Shown here piece after piece: positions 1 to 11,690 of a stretch of DNA of 64,000 nt. Within the stretch, counting starts at the first letter, position 1; each line of letters opens with the position of its first letter. The position numbers and the translations under genes were made by a program. The stretch is from Blasia pusilla (taxonomy: Eukaryota; Marchantiophyta; Marchantiopsida; Blasiales), in the NCBI GenBank assembly GCA_050084515.1, contig CM114273.1:9424001-9488000 (forward strand), read 5' to 3'. Under the pieces are notes generated by a model, which had not been told where the DNA came from, made no database searches, and saw nothing but the letters and a program-made list of their open reading frames with translations.

Positions 1-610
1 CTTCAACCGGTGCGTAGCTGGAACTCCCCTCGAACAAGACGTACACATTGGTGGGGATATTCGTGGGCGGGCTTCAAGAAGTCCCATACAAATGGTGGTA
101 GAGCAATCCGAACGAGACTCGTGGAGACTAGATCAGTATCTTGACTTCAGGCAGGTGAAGAGGCACCATCGAGGAACGAATCTCGTGATTGATTTGGATG
201 AGGAAATTATGCCGCCTAGGTATTTGGGGACCTCGGACCGCTCCCAAATCCGTGATGGAGTAACTTCTCCAAAATCAGTTAATGTTTTATTTCAAAAGCC
301 CTCCGTTGCTGGAAGTTCGCAACATCCGGTCGCTGGGGTGGTTCAACAATATGGGATTCCGGTAATGGAGGTGGATTGCAACCATGCGTCACTTTCCTAA
401 ATAAGAACTGTACAAGGACTGGACGACCACTGCCTGGGTTTTGGGGACTCAAAACCTTTGATCGTTTCACGAGGACCGGGGATCAATTGAAGTACTTCTT
501 CTGCCCAAATGAATCTTGTGCTTTCCGCAAGTCTTATCCGGCTGCCATTGGAGCTCCGGGGAATACCCCCACGATTTTGGCCCATCGCCGTAGGTACAAA
601 CTGCACCACG
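1..610 (+). pseudogene. MULE transposase C-terminal fragment
   Basis: This stretch is a close direct copy of 17505-18190, the part of the Mutator-like transposase gene between its catalytic domain and the SWIM finger. Shared peptides include MVVEQSERDSW, GLKTFDRFTRTGDQLKYF and PNESC. Relative to the other copy it lacks about 90 bp near position 383, and its frame is broken there. The fragment enters from the left edge, so its start is unseen. Homology ends near 600, where a piece of the ParB/methyltransferase gene begins. Seen directly: similarity to the other copy. Inferred: that it derives from a rearranged second copy of the composite element at 6776-19140. Confidence 0.7.
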
Positions 611-619
611 TGCGATAAG

Positions 620-725
620 AGGAGAGGAAGAGCGGAGGGAGAAAGTGTCTATGTCTGAGCGTGCAAAGTTCATCCATGCTGCAATATCTACATCTACAAA
701 GTATACGGCAAGCAAGATGCAGGGG
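620..725 (+). pseudogene. ParB/methyltransferase gene fragment
   Basis: Translation of about 655-722 gives SERAKFIHAAISTSTKYTASKMQ in pieces that match, residue for residue in most places, a segment of exon 3 of the minus-strand ParB/methyltransferase gene (around 11300-11370). It directly follows the MULE fragment but points the same way, whereas in the long element the two genes diverge. It is a short rearranged relic with no coding potential of its own. Confidence 0.65.
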
Positions 726-734
726 GGTTGGTAT

Positions 735-808
735 TCTGCACGGAGAGAGTAAGAGAGGAGAGGAAGAGAGGAAGAGAGGAGAGTCTCTCTTCAAAAAAAA
801 GGGCCAAA
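735..808 (+). repeat. GA-rich end module of the composite element
   Basis: A purine-rich block (repeated GAGAGGAA/GAGAGG) followed by TCTCTCTT, an A run and GGGCCAAAT. Almost the same block occurs at 38449-38526, just outside the second copy of the composite element's end, and a CT-rich counterpart lies at 19076-19140 at the other end of the long copy. It may be part of a terminal repeat, but I could not define exact termini. Confidence 0.45.
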
Positions 809-810
809 TT

Positions 811-1060
811 CTGGGTTTGACAGTAGGATGCGGGGTATTCGAGTTGAAGGAGAATTTCACTGTATGCGAAATGGACGGCATTGACGGAGTTTTGGGGAAT
901 ACATTCCTAGATGCGTATGAGGTGGAGTTAAGACGCCGACCATTGAGGTTGAGCGTCTTGCTAAAAGGCAAACGGTTACAGGTGCGGTTGGTCCGTGAGG
1001 TTCCAGCGAAGATGGAGTTGGTGAACTCGATCACAAGGAGGAGCATGACTGAGTTGGGAG
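811..1060 (+). repeat. Partial duplication of Ty3 protease end
   Basis: About 250 bp that repeat 1862-2117 almost without change (shared translation ENFTVCEMDGIDGVLGNTF and onward). It precedes the gag sequence of the same element, so the order is protease tail, gag, protease, protease tail. The near identity implies a late rearrangement or an assembly-level duplication. Confidence 0.8.
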
Positions 1061-2130
1061 GAGTTTAAGGAGTTGATTGGGGATCGGTTCACTCCGGAGT
1101 ACCAAGGGTTGCGTGACACGGTGGAATGCGTGCGGATGCGGCAGAGTGGTTCCTTAAGCGCGTATGTGAGGGAGTTTAGTGCGAAACTGACTTCTAGTCC
1201 GAAGATGGATGAGCACGCGAAGAAGGCTATCTTCATTACTGGACTCAAGCCGAGCGCTGAGAAGGCCCTTTACCGAATGCCGACGTTGGCAGAGACCTGC
1301 GCGGACCTTCTGAAGCTAGCGGAGCGGATTGGGGACGATGAGCTCCAAACCCAGAAACCCTTCGAGTCAAAAGTTTTTTCGAAGAAGTCGAAAAATAAGG
1401 AGGCGTTCAAAAGAGTGTGGAGTGGGGGCCAGCACGAACCAGGAGAGTCGTCTGCCCCGGCAGCAAAACGAGTAGAACTTCATGCGAAGACGAAAGGAGG
1501 ACAACACTCAAAGACAGGGAACGGCAAGGTCATATGCTACAACTGTGGCGAACCGGGGCACCTGTCAAAAGGGTGTTTGAAACCGAAGGTTAGCAATGGG
1601 AGTATGATTGCGTTTGCTGCTAAGCATCTGTCGGCGGGCGATCTTGAGCCGTCCCTTCAAGTCACCAAGAGGACGCACAATTTTGTGTACCTAAGATCCA
1701 AGATTGCTGATCGCGATGTGTTGTTGCTCGTGGATACAGGTGCTTCGCATTCCTTCCTAAGCCCGAGAATCGTGAAGGAACTGGGGTTGTCTACCTCTAA
1801 GGCAGACGAGCCCATTCGAGTGGGATTTGAAGGAGGCAAGTCTCATCGGACTTCTGATTTGGTCTTGGGTTTGACAAGAGGGATGGGGTATTCGAGTTGA
1901 AGGAGAATTTCACTGTATGCGAAATGGACGGCATTGACGGAGTTTTGGGGAATACATTCCTAGATGCGTATGAGGTGGAGTTAAGACGCCGACCATTGAG
2001 GTTGAGCGTCTTGCTAAAAGGCAAACGGTTACAGGTGCGGTTGGTCCGTGAGGTTCCAGCGAAGATGGAGTTGGTGAACTCGATCACAAGGAGGAGCATG
2101 ATTGAGTTGGAGGATGGATTTCTCGCTTGA
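1058..2130 (+). pseudogene. Ty3 Gag (C-terminal part) and protease
   Basis: The reading starts in WEEFKELIGDRF, a typical Ty3 Gag capsid segment, and continues through a basic linker to one CCHC zinc knuckle (CYNCGEPGHLSKGC, about 1532-1575) that binds packaged RNA. The retropepsin active site follows (LLLVDTGASHSF, about 1723-1760). A frameshift near 1890 separates the protease body from its tail (ENFTVCEMDGIDGVLGNTFLD). The N-terminal half of Gag is missing. Function is known from the family; this copy cannot make an intact polyprotein. Confidence 0.85.
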
Positions 2131-2383
2131 TGAGACAAGTGGAGGAGGCTACAAGCGTGAGACGCAGAGATCGTGACGCCGCTTCAAGGGGAATCCAGAA
2201 CCACCCAGGAAGTGGTCAAGGAGTTTGAGGATGTCTTGACAAATGAGCTTCGATTGAATTGCCGCCCGCATAGAGCCGTAGATCATAAGATAGAGATCAT
2301 ACCGGTTCCCAACCGCCTTCAAAAGCACCATATAGGTTGAATCGGGAGGAACTTCTTGAGTTGAAAAGCGATTAAGTGAGCTC

Positions 2384-3174
2384 TTGGAAAAGGGTTACAT
2401 TAGGACTAGCAAGTCACCTTATGGAGCACCTGTTCTCTTTGTAAAGAAGAAGGATGGAAAGATGAGGCTGTGTGTTGATTACCGTGCACTGAACAAAGTG
2501 ATGGTTCGGAACAATTATCCTCTTCCAAGGATAGATGATCTCTTTGATAGGCTGGCAGGTGCGAGATATTTCAATAGGATTGACTTGAAGTTAGGATATT
2601 ACCAGATTCGGATTGCCGAGGCAGATGTGGAGAAGACTGCGTGCAGGACGAGATACGGTTCCTTTGAGTTGTAGTGATGCCTTTCGGTCTATGTAACGCG
2701 CCTCTGACGTTCACCACATTGATGAACTCCAATTTTCACAAGGAAATGGATGAGTATGTTATCATCTATATCGATGACATACTTATCTATTCAAAGTCAC
2801 TAGAGGAGCACGTTCGGCATGTGAGAGCGGTCTTGTCTAAGCTAAGGGCAAATCAGCTGTATGCGAATGTAGAGAAGAGCGAATTTGGTTTGAGTAAGAT
2901 CAAATTCTTGGGTCACGTGGTCAGTGCAGATGGCGTCAGGCCAGACATGGAAAAGGTAAAGGCGATTTCCAAGTGGGAACCCCCATCCACTGTAAAGGGG
3001 ATGAGGAGGTTCATAGGTGCGGTGCAATTTTATCTTACTTATGTGAAAAACTTTTCGGGGATTGTGAGACCTCTCACGGATTGGACAGCAAAGTTTGCCA
3101 ACACGACTTGGACCCAGGAAGTTAATGAGGCATTCAACCGAGTGAAGCAGATTCTATCGCAGGAAAAGTGTTAA
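2384..3174 (+). pseudogene. Ty3 reverse transcriptase
   Basis: Translation shows the fingers motif [20 protein letters not shown], then [32 protein letters not shown] and the catalytic YIDD box (about 2769-2780), followed by FLGHVVSADGV and the connection region. A stop at about 2672 lies just before MPFGLCNAP, with the frame recovered at once. It copies element RNA into DNA in family members. Homology is very strong; the copy is inactive because of the break. Confidence 0.9.
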
Positions 3175-3540
3175 AGCTGCCGGAGTTTGACAAACCGTTC
3201 GAAGTGCATACCGATGCTAGTGATTTTGCGGTTGCAGGAATGTTGGTGCAAGAAGGGAGACCGGTGGCATATGAGAGCAAGAAGCTTAGCGACACTGAAA
3301 GGAGATGGCCTACTCACGAGAAAGAGTTGTTCGCGGTGGTACATTGCTTGAGGAAGTGGCGGCATTATCTAGGGCTCCACACGACTCGAGTATTCTCCGA
3401 TAATATATCACTCAAGTATTTTGAGACCTAGGATCGAGTAACACCGAAACAACTGCGGTGGCATGATACCTTGGCGCTGATGGATGTAGAGTTAATCCAC
3501 AAGCCAGGTAAAGATAATTTGATTCCAGATCGTTAAGTCG
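3168..3540 (+). pseudogene. Ty3 RNase H
   Basis: Follows the RT in a shifted frame. Recognisable are the first catalytic Asp in HTDASDFAVAGML, the KKLSDTERRWPTHEKELFA block with its Glu, and FSDNISLKYF with another Asp. A stop follows at about 3429, then the tethered end LIHKPGKDNLIPDR with a second stop. It removes the RNA strand during reverse transcription in active relatives. Confidence 0.85.
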
Positions 3541-3629
3541 CAAGGAGGAACACATGCCATCGGCGACCACAGTCTTGAGAGCAATGTTCCCTAAGGAAAC
3601 AGATCGAGAGAAGGATTCGTGAAGGATAT

Positions 3630-5044
3630 ATGAAGGATGCTCAAGCAGGGGAATACTTGAGGAAGTTGAAGCAGGGTGAGAAGGTGGCCAACATAAGTTT
3701 GAGGCACGGATTACTAAGGTTCAAACAGAGTAGGATCTATGTAGGGCAAGGCAGAATGCGAACCAAGGTGTTAGCGAAATGTCACGACGGGCCCTTGGTA
3801 GGACATAAAGGAGAGAAATCTACGCTAGCTGTTGTGTCGAAGCGGTTCTTTTGGCCCAACATGAAGGAGGATGTTGCTCAATATGTGAAGACTGTGTGAC
3901 CGCCAAGCAAATAGAGTCTCTTATGATAAGAAAGGGCTTCTTTGCATCCCTTGCCGATCCCCAAAGGACCCTTGCAAAGTGTGAGTATGGATTTCATCAC
4001 GAGTCTTCCGAATCTGGGGGCTACAACGCTATACTTGTGATTGTTGATCGGTTTAGCAAGTTGGCGAGATTCGTGCCGACGGTGGATTCGAACGGCGTAT
4101 AATGACGGCGCAACTATTCCTCGATAGCTAGTGGCGTGCTCATGGTTTGCCGAGAGCATTGTTTCAGATCGGGATCAAAGTTTACGGTGCTTTGGAAGCA
4201 CTTGTTTAGAAGGTTTAAGACCAAGCTGAGTTTGAAGACGGCTTTCCACCCAGACGGATGGGACGGTGAAAAGGTAAACTCTATCGTGAATTAGTACTTG
4301 AGGAATTATGTCGTCTTGATCAACGCGATTGGGTCGGTGGTGAGCATGGCGGAATATCGCTACAACTCGACCAAGATTTCGCAACGGGAGAATCTCCGTT
4401 TCTCCTGGCAAATGGACGAGCCGAGAAGGGCCTCTTGATCCACCCTTTCGAAGGGTACTACATTGGCACGAACACGACAAGTTTACGGCAGAAAGTTTGT
4501 TGGTAGAGATGCGAGAACGAGAAGAGAGCGCGAGGCGAAGTCTTGCAAAGGCTCAAATGAAATGCGTTCAGCATGCTAACAAGAGTCGGTGCCAATCACG
4601 ATTCCAAGTTGGAGAACAAGTGTGGTTGAGTGTGAAGAATCTCACTCTTCCGAAAGAGTTGTCTCTGAAGTCCCGCCAAGTATCTTTGGACCGTATGTGA
4701 TTGTGACAAACCCGTTTGAGGATGTGTATACGTTGAGGCTGCCGGAAGAGTTCAAGATTCACCCGACCTTTCATGTGTCATTGTTGAAGAAATACCTTCA
4801 AGATAATGGACGTTTCGAGCGGAGACAGGTGGTGAGACCGCACCCAGTCATCGTAAATGAGGAGCCGGAGTTCGAGGTGGAGACCATCTTACGTTCGAGG
4901 CGTCGGGCCAACAAGTATGAATACTTGGTAAAATGGAAGTTCTACCATGTGAAGGAGGCGACTTGGATTGCGGAGGCGGATTTGGAACACGCGCAAGAAT
5001 TGTTGCGTGACTTCAAGCGAACACAAGCGAAGCACATACGTTAG
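3630..5044 (+). pseudogene. Ty3 integrase with C-terminal chromodomain
   Basis: The HHCC zinc-binding region is recognisable as HDGPLVGHKGEKSTL...RFFWPNMKEDV (about 3780-3895). The catalytic core follows with several stops, including VDRFSKLARF and SDRDQS around 4040-4180. From 4589 the frame is open again with the GPY/F-type segment FGPYVIVTNPFEDVYTLRLP. A chromodomain closes the protein (about 4860-5020: FEVETILRSRR, YEYLVKWKFY, EATWIAEADL). In chromoviruses this domain tethers the integration complex to methylated histone tails. Confidence 0.88.
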
Positions 5045-5734
5045 TATGAGGAGAAGCTAGAGACATGACTTTGTAATCAGTGGAATCTTGGGCGAAGGTC
5101 GTTGTAACTAGAATATGCTAGTGTTGCAATAAAGGAGTGTATGGATTTGGAGATTCGATACCAGTGTTGATTGCAATTTGTATGTGGTAGTGCATGGCTA
5201 TGAGTCGTTCATCATAGACTTAGAATGTACGACAAGAGGACAGACAAGGAGTATTTGAGGTGAGAGCTCGTATGTGGATAAGCACCTAGAACAGGACCTT
5301 GTGTTTGATTACACTCGGGCTCGCCCTAGCGTCGGCGGGGCAGATGAAGTCTGTCTTGGGGCTTGGGTGATCTTACTTGTGGCCACATAAGTAAACTTAG
5401 TGACGCGCCTAAGTCGAATACGAGAGCGACCCAATAGTAGTACGATTTGTGGACCAGGTAAACAGGTGTGATGTTTACGGTAATGAGTCGAAAGATTCTA
5501 AGGTTGCACACTTAGTTAGCTTATTTGATAGGTTAGTTCCTTGGAACTAGTCTAGGCTTATAGAAGATGAGAGGCTAATAATTCTAAGTGGGGCAAAGCG
5601 ACAACTAGAGACTAAGAGGAATTGCGGGTTAGCCACCAGAACGCAATTCAATGTCAAGGGGTAGGCTGCCCAGGAGACTTGACATAATAAAAGTTTGCGT
5701 TGATGAGGGCATGAACCTCTAAAAGAGGGGTGAG
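5045..5734 (+). other. Ty3 3' untranslated region and polypurine tract
   Basis: No gene is visible between the chromodomain stop and the LTR. The last bases before the LTR, CTAAAAGAGGGGTGAG (about 5718-5734), are purine-rich and sit directly against the TG of the LTR, as the plus-strand primer site of an LTR element should. Confidence 0.75.
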
Positions 5735-6728
5735 TGTCGCGACCCTCATGACCAAACAAGTGCCAAGCGGAACATTGGAACATTAGCGGGCTCACGCTAA
5801 GATGGTTTGCGCGTTGGAGTTGTCTCAAAGAGGAGACGAGACGCGAGCGAGAAGTCGCGTTTCAGATGTGATGGTCGCGACTCAGAAACCTGGACCAAAC
5901 GCGGAATGAGACTTGAAAGAAGTTGAGTCTAGGAAGTGGGTTGCCAAAGGAAAGATCCGGATTTGGAACGCCACTTGCGTTTGAGAGTTTCCGACTGTAT
6001 TTATGGCCATAATTTTTAGCGCCAAGATGCGTTTGGAGCAAATAAGGGTGCATTGGAAAGCTTATGGAGAGCCGGTCCAAACACATCAAAGATCGCTGCA
6101 AACGCATCAGCAGCGGCCGAGATACGACCCGAAAACGTCTGTAAGTGGAGTCGGGTTGAGGGCCACAATGAAGGGCCCGAACCTCTTTTCCCAAAGGGGA
6201 GGGGTTATTGGAGAATCCCAGAAGTACTAGTAAGGGGGAAGGTCTCCGAGAGTGCTTGGAACCCAAACCCCACTTTGGCGCCAAGGGGCGGCTCAAGGGC
6301 ATGGAACGGAACGCGAGTTTGGGCGTTGGGTTGGAAAACCTGCACCAAGTCCATTGAGGCGATTTTAGACATCCCTCTTGGATTTCACGCCGCGACTCAA
6401 TTACTTGGGTCTCGGTTCGGAACTCACACGAGGACCGTTGAACAGTTGGGATCGCTAGGCGTGCAAGTGCCGTTTCAGATCCCTGGACTAACCAGGAAGT
6501 CTGTTCCAAGTCTTGAAGGACTTGCCATGTGTTGGGAGCTAGGAACTAAGGAAGGTTGAGCTTGATGAGACGCCGAGTTGAGGACTCGGTGGGTTGGAAC
6601 GCCAGTTGGCCAAACCCGACTAACAAGAGTGCGTGTTTGGGTGCAGATTGGCGATGAGTTCGTGACCTACTGAACGCACGCTTCCGCAACACTAAAGATT
6701 GACGTTCAAGGAGAGTAGGGGCGCGACA
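5735..6728 (+). repeat. Chromovirus LTR (994 bp)
   Basis: The repeat begins TGTCGCGACC and ends GGCGCGACA, so it has TG...CA ends with a 7-bp terminal inverted repeat TGTCGCG/CGCGACA. It is preceded by a polypurine tract and followed two bases later by TGGTATCAGAGC, the tRNA-iMet primer binding site. Two further full-length copies with 5-bp target duplications in this window confirm the boundaries. Confidence 0.93.
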
Positions 6729-6730
6729 AG

Positions 6731-6775
6731 TGGTATCAGAGCGGAGACAGGTGGTGAGACCGCACCCAGTCATTC
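6731..6775 (+). other. tRNA-iMet primer binding site joined to an internal fragment
   Basis: TGGTATCAGAGC at 6731-6742 is complementary to the 3' end of plant initiator tRNA-Met. Directly after it, about 30 bases repeat 4818-4852 of the same element, the region just upstream of the chromodomain. The shared GAGCGG at the junction suggests deletion of almost the whole internal region of a second, tandem element by microhomology. Confidence 0.75.
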
Positions 6776-7360
6776 AAAACTTTTTGACAGATTTTAAATT
6801 TTTGTTTGCTTTCAAATTCAGGAAATCTTTAGAAGAGAGTAGGTAGTGGTCCACATTTGGCCCTAAAAAAACCTCCTTTTTCCTGGGGGCAAAACAAGAG
6901 TAGACATCATAAGACCACTACAAACTATTTTCCATCACTCTCCATGTGAGGCTAAGTTTCTTAACATTACCTGTCTCGGTCTACAAAAAACAATGCCCAT
7001 GGGTATTTTTGTTGGAGGACCATCCGGATGCCAACCTCTCTTTTTGCAAGGATTGTTGCCTGCATCATGGCCTCCCCAGAATTGCCCCATAACCAACTTT
7101 CTGTTGGTTTTGAATGATGTCTTCTCAAGACCAACTTTGTGAAATGTGAACACATGAGAGGATAATTGAACCAAAAGATTGTTAGTTGTTTTGAGTAAAG
7201 AGGAACTGATGTCCCTTCATTCAGATCCTAAAGCTGAGAAACCGAGAAGCTGCACCCCTCCCAACCTGTAAGAAAGCTCACCATAAGAAAGGAAATATTT
7301 TTAGAATTGATTTTCTTCCACCCTGCACCCACGAAAATCTAACAGGTTGGGAATCCGAAA

Positions 7361-8740
7361 TGGCAATCCGAGAGGTAGTAGGAATCCTGCACATCTTAGA
7401 CAAGAAAAGAAGCCTACAACTGGTTTGACGAATGTGGGGGAACAAGCCAAAAGTTAAGAAGCCTGCCACAATGCATCAGAAGTTGGTCTCACATGGAAAG
7501 AGTCCGATCACTCAAGCAGCCAACTTGTCGAAATCCAACAGCTTGCCTGGAAATGGTTAAAAAGTTGCAGTGGGCAAAAAGCAAAAAGTTGCAACCCGTC
7601 GAAATCATACGGGTTGCAAAATTGTAATTCTGAGTAGCTAAAATAACACAATCCACAAGTCCAAAAAAATATTCCAGCAAACTTTTACAAACATCATTAT
7701 CGGTTGAAAAAATCTCGTCCTTTATTACCTCCGGAGGAACCTCGGAAATGTACACTTGACCTAGTCTATGATTTCTTCAGCCTCGTCATCTACAAATTTA
7801 CTCCTAACTCTCCTCGGTGACAGTACCAAAGGAATGTCATGGGATACAAGTGGCTCCTCTGGCCGATTGTAGACGGGGATCGAAAATGTTGGCGAATTCG
7901 AGAGCCTTGGCCCCCCCCTAGGTACGCCATAACGGTCCCATGAAACCTGATTTGAGTCCCACCGCCTTCCTCGGTAGTATACCTTGTACGCTCTGCAATG
8001 TGACACCCATCCAGTATCAATATGTGCTCCGTCCTTGGTAATACAATTATGGCAATCGCACAGGTAGTAGGAATCCAACACGTCTGAGAGAAGAAAAGAA
8101 GCCTACGCCTGCCTTTACGAGTTGAGGGGAAGGTGCCAAGGGAAGAAGCCCGCCAGATTGCCTCTTAAGTTGGACCAACAGGGAAAGAGTCCAATCAGGC
8201 AACCTGTTGGAATCCGACAGGTTGCCTGGAAGTGGTAAAAAGGTGTTGTCGTCAAAAAGTGAAAACTTGCAAGCAGGAGAAATCCGACGGTTTGCAAAAT
8301 AGAAGTCCGCGGAGTTCATAGACGATTACATTCGAAAAGACAAAAAATGTTCAGCAAACTTTTACAAGCACCACCATCGTTTGAAAAAATCATCTCCTTT
8401 ATATCATCGGAAAAAAGCTCGGAACTGTACATTTGATCTATTCTATGAAATCTTTTGCCTCATCATCAAATAGCTCCCTACTCCAAACGTTGTAGTCAAG
8501 CTGGGTCCTTGAGTTCTTTGAACTCACTCGTCATCGTCCGAGAGCTCTTGAAAAATTACTTTCGTCCTTGCCCTCCCGATTTTCGGAATCGTTGGAAGTG
8601 ACGATGGAGTCACTACCAATGGTGGGTCTGCAACCGGAGCTCTCGGCTTCGGTGGAGAGTTGTACGCCCCAATGAGCCTTTCGTATTCTACCTTTGCCTC
8701 CTTGCAAAGGTCAAACAGTTCCTGCCTTCCCTCGAGGCAG
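7361..8740 (-). repeat. Tandem duplication at the 3' end of the methyltransferase gene
   Basis: Blocks in 7361-7810 recur in order in 8050-8500: the AGGTAGTAGGAATCC segment, a degenerate palindrome, the AGCAAACTTTTACAA stretch and an acidic C-terminus (FVDDEAEEIID stop; upstream unit readable as LFDDEAKDFIE stop). The unit is about 690 bp. The 3' end of the gene has therefore been duplicated in tandem. Confidence 0.6.
7761..8083 (-). pseudogene. Duplicate C-terminal exon of the methyltransferase family
   Basis: An open frame follows a good acceptor (TTCTTCTCTCAG) and ends in DDEAEEIID stop. It contains DTGWVSHCRAYKVYYRGRRW and VPRGGPRLSNSPTFSIPVY. A second copy at 39449-39769 keeps the same frame and stop with scattered substitutions, so it was coding when duplicated. 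The domain is not one I recognise. It lies downstream of the apparent end of the main gene copy and its phase does not fit a simple splice from 8529, so it is probably the tail of a tandem partial copy. Confidence 0.5.
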
Positions 8741-9133
8741 AGAATGTTCCTGCCACGCGCCTTTGATACTTGCCTCTGAAAGTCCCACTAAGTCGGACAC
8801 CAAGTCACCCGGCCTTGAGCAGAGCTCGATGAGCGTTTGCATCAGGGCTGGCGACTTTTCCCTTCCTCCCCAAAGTGGGGTACCGTCTTGCATGTAAATT
8901 CCGGGGGAATTGTACAAACTATCTAAGCTGTACCCATCTGAGCATGGATCCACAGGATCCTGAATCTTGAACACTTGGAAATTGTGCTCAGGCCGAACGA
9001 AGTAGTAAACGTAGGAGTGGTCCATTTGTAAAGAACCACGTTGGAAACAATGTCAGCAACTTGGCATAATGTGCAACACGTCACCAAAGAAGGCTTGACC
9101 CTAGAGAAATTTTTCCTATTACTAACTTTGGAG

Positions 9134-9535
9134 CAACCTGTCGGAGTCCGACGGGTTGTTTTGTCCCTGACCAACCCGTCGGAAGGCAACGAGTTGGTCA
9201 AGGACGGGTTGGCTGGCCTACAGCAGCCCATGCTCGGCTGAGAAAAACCCGTCGCTTTTCGACGGGTTGCAGCTTTCCGGAAACACAAGGAAAAACCAAA
9301 AGCAACTGCAACCCGTCTGGTTACGAGGGGTTGCAGGTACACCACGGTTTTCCCTGTGTTTCTGGGAAAGATGCAACCCGTCAGGTTCCGACGGGTTGCA
9401 GGTACACCACGGTTTTCCCTGTGTTTCTGGGAAAGATTCAACCTGTCGGAAACCGACGGGTTGGTCTTAGCCAGCAACTCGTCGCCTTCCGACGGATTGC
9501 TCTAAGCCAGCAACTCGTTGCCTTCTGACGGGTTG
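9134..9535. repeat. Eight palindromic units in intron 3
   Basis: Units of about 25 bp start at 9134, 9171, 9245, 9309, 9374, 9439, 9475 and 9511. Consensus CAACCCGTCGGA-n-TCCGACGGGTTG. Spacing is irregular, often 65 bp. All lie inside the 513-bp intron 9613-9101 of the methyltransferase gene. Confidence 0.9.
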
Positions 9536-11690
9536 CTCACGGAAAAAAACATCGGAGATATACTATCTGAAATTCACACGCATTGAGATTATACTACAGG
9601 AATTGAGCCTTACCTGAATCTGACTTGTCACAGATCGGAGTGGGTACTCATTTTTTATGATCCACGATTGCGCCGTCCTCCACTTTAGCGACCTCTTGAC
9701 GCACTGGAGGTTGAAGAGCTTGTCCTTGCTCCCTCCAGTCAACACTAAGAAGCAGCCCCTGTCACTCATATAGGCGTCTGCAAAGGAGAACAATAGCGCG
9801 ATTTGGTCATAAGAGAGCGGCACATTCCACTCAGTACCCGTCGTCCGACGGATTTCGCCTACGCCGCAACCCCGAGGGCAGATCAGCGATCAAGAGATCC
9901 ACCGCAACCTCTTCGACCACTCCATTCACCGTCCAGGCAACGTGCCCGTTTCGTTGGAGCTTCCGTCCCAGCGTTGTCAATTTATCAATGGCTGGTGTCG
10001 ACGCTTGAGAACTGAAGCCTTTTAGCTCATCCAGTATAGGAGTGAACTGAAGGAGGACGCTTGTCTGGGTCGTTGTTTGTCTGTGTCTTCCGAGGGATGA
10101 TGGACTATATTCTCCTTGGGACAACCCTGGCGCCTCTCGCTTCCGCTTCTCCCGAGTCTACGGACGGCTTGTCGGGGTCTCTATGACCTCAGACTCTGGT
10201 GGGGTTTTTTTTGCCGAGGACCTGGTCCAACCCTCTCTCCCCGCTCGCCCAGACGATTCCGCCTCTGGCCTTGAATCTTTAGCCTCTCTTTGGGAAGACT
10301 CGGCCTCGGAATTTTTCCCTCCCCTCGCCTTGCCTTTGAGACCCGCTGTGGATTTGTCTTTGGCTATGCAGACCTTGGAAGCCAACTAAGCTGCCTCGTG
10401 GGCTTACTCTTCTACATCTCCTCCGAAGAAGTCTTCAGGCTGCACAAAATTGGGGATGTCGTCTTGTCCTGAGGCCACTGCATCATGAAGCACTCCTAAA
10501 TCCTTATCGGTGATGTCTTCAAGGTCGTTGAAGTCAAGCCAAATGGGGCAATTCTCCACCTCCCAATCGGACATGTGCTGCCCCATCTCCATGTCGTACA
10601 TGAAGAATGTCTCTCCATCAGGCGGCGAAGCCCACAATTTCAAGGCTGTCGGTAATTTTCCCCCGGTACCTACATTCTTACACTGGACGAGGTACCTGAA
10701 GACCATCCGTTGAGCAGCTTTTACTCAAACTGAATCGGCCGTCTGCTCCTATAGATCTCGCTTCTTCTTTGCTTGATCCCGTTTGTTCCCCTCGATTTCT
10801 TCGTCAAGCTCTGCTTGAGGGAGGACGCAAACCTTGAACATCGTCTTGAAACCTGGGTTTTTGATGGGCTTGTCCCGGATGTCATCGAGCCAAACCTCGA
10901 AATCTACAGCACTTTCCAGGTTTTCTTCATCCGGAATGGGCTCTAATCTTTTGAGCTCCGCTTGGAGACTGTCCAGCATGGACTTCCCGATAACCCGCAA
11001 TGCGTTCCAGAACGACCATTCGCGGAGACAGTGGGAAATCACTGGATTAGACACACCCGGAGGATGGTGTGCCGCCCTCTTCTGGGCCTCTGTGCCCTCG
11101 AGACTGATTTTCATCAGTCGGATCCTCCTAAACTCCCTTATGCCGGACAATGCAAACCGATGAACGTGATCGAGGGACACTTTCTCCCCAATCCGACCTT
11201 GCGGATCTTCATCCCTTTTCCGTTGGCGCTTGATAATCGCCTTCAGCTCCTTGTAAAACTCCGGACCAAGTTCGGGGTTGAGAATGCCGATGTATAGTTG
11301 CATCTTGCTCGCCGTGTATGTTGTGGCTGCAGATACTGCAGCTTGGATGAATTTCGCGCGCTCAGACCCTGATTTTTTCTCCCTCCACTCCCGCTCCAAT
11401 GCAGCGCTCTTCTTCACGGCCTCTATCTTTGACCAGCAAAGGATTGTTACGGCTGCATCTTGGGAAATAAACGTATTTGCCCAAGTCTTATTTTTGATCT
11501 GTGCACCCTTTGCAAGCATCTGATTTACCAGGGCGTCGCCCAAAAACCCCTTGTACTCTGCCGGGTGCGTCGTAAGCACCTTCTTCTCCCGATCGCAATC
11601 CTGGATCCAGTGGTGGGTGACATTCCCCTCTGATACAATCCTGCACATCCAAACTCAATTTCAGAAAATTTGTAAGTTACCTGGGTTCCT

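Larger units (their letters stand above)
1058..6728 (+). mobile_element. Ty3/Gypsy chromovirus, decayed, with 3' LTR
   Basis: Order on the plus strand: Gag with zinc knuckle, aspartic protease, reverse transcriptase, RNase H, integrase and chromodomain, then a polypurine tract and an LTR (5735-6728). The domain order and the chromodomain place it in the chromovirus branch of Ty3/Gypsy (Metaviridae type). No 5' LTR is present; the left side is the duplicated protease tail and composite-element fragments. Several frameshifts and stops make it non-autonomous. Two solo LTRs of the same family lie at 22994-23995 and 33241-34242. Confidence 0.9.

Noticed and set aside
534-1046. 170-residue minus-strand frame
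   Set aside because: Antisense to the composite-element fragment and the Ty3 protease tail.
5862-6509. 215-residue minus-strand open frame and overlapping plus-strand frames
   Set aside because: They lie inside the LTR, recur in each LTR copy with broken ends, and show no domain.
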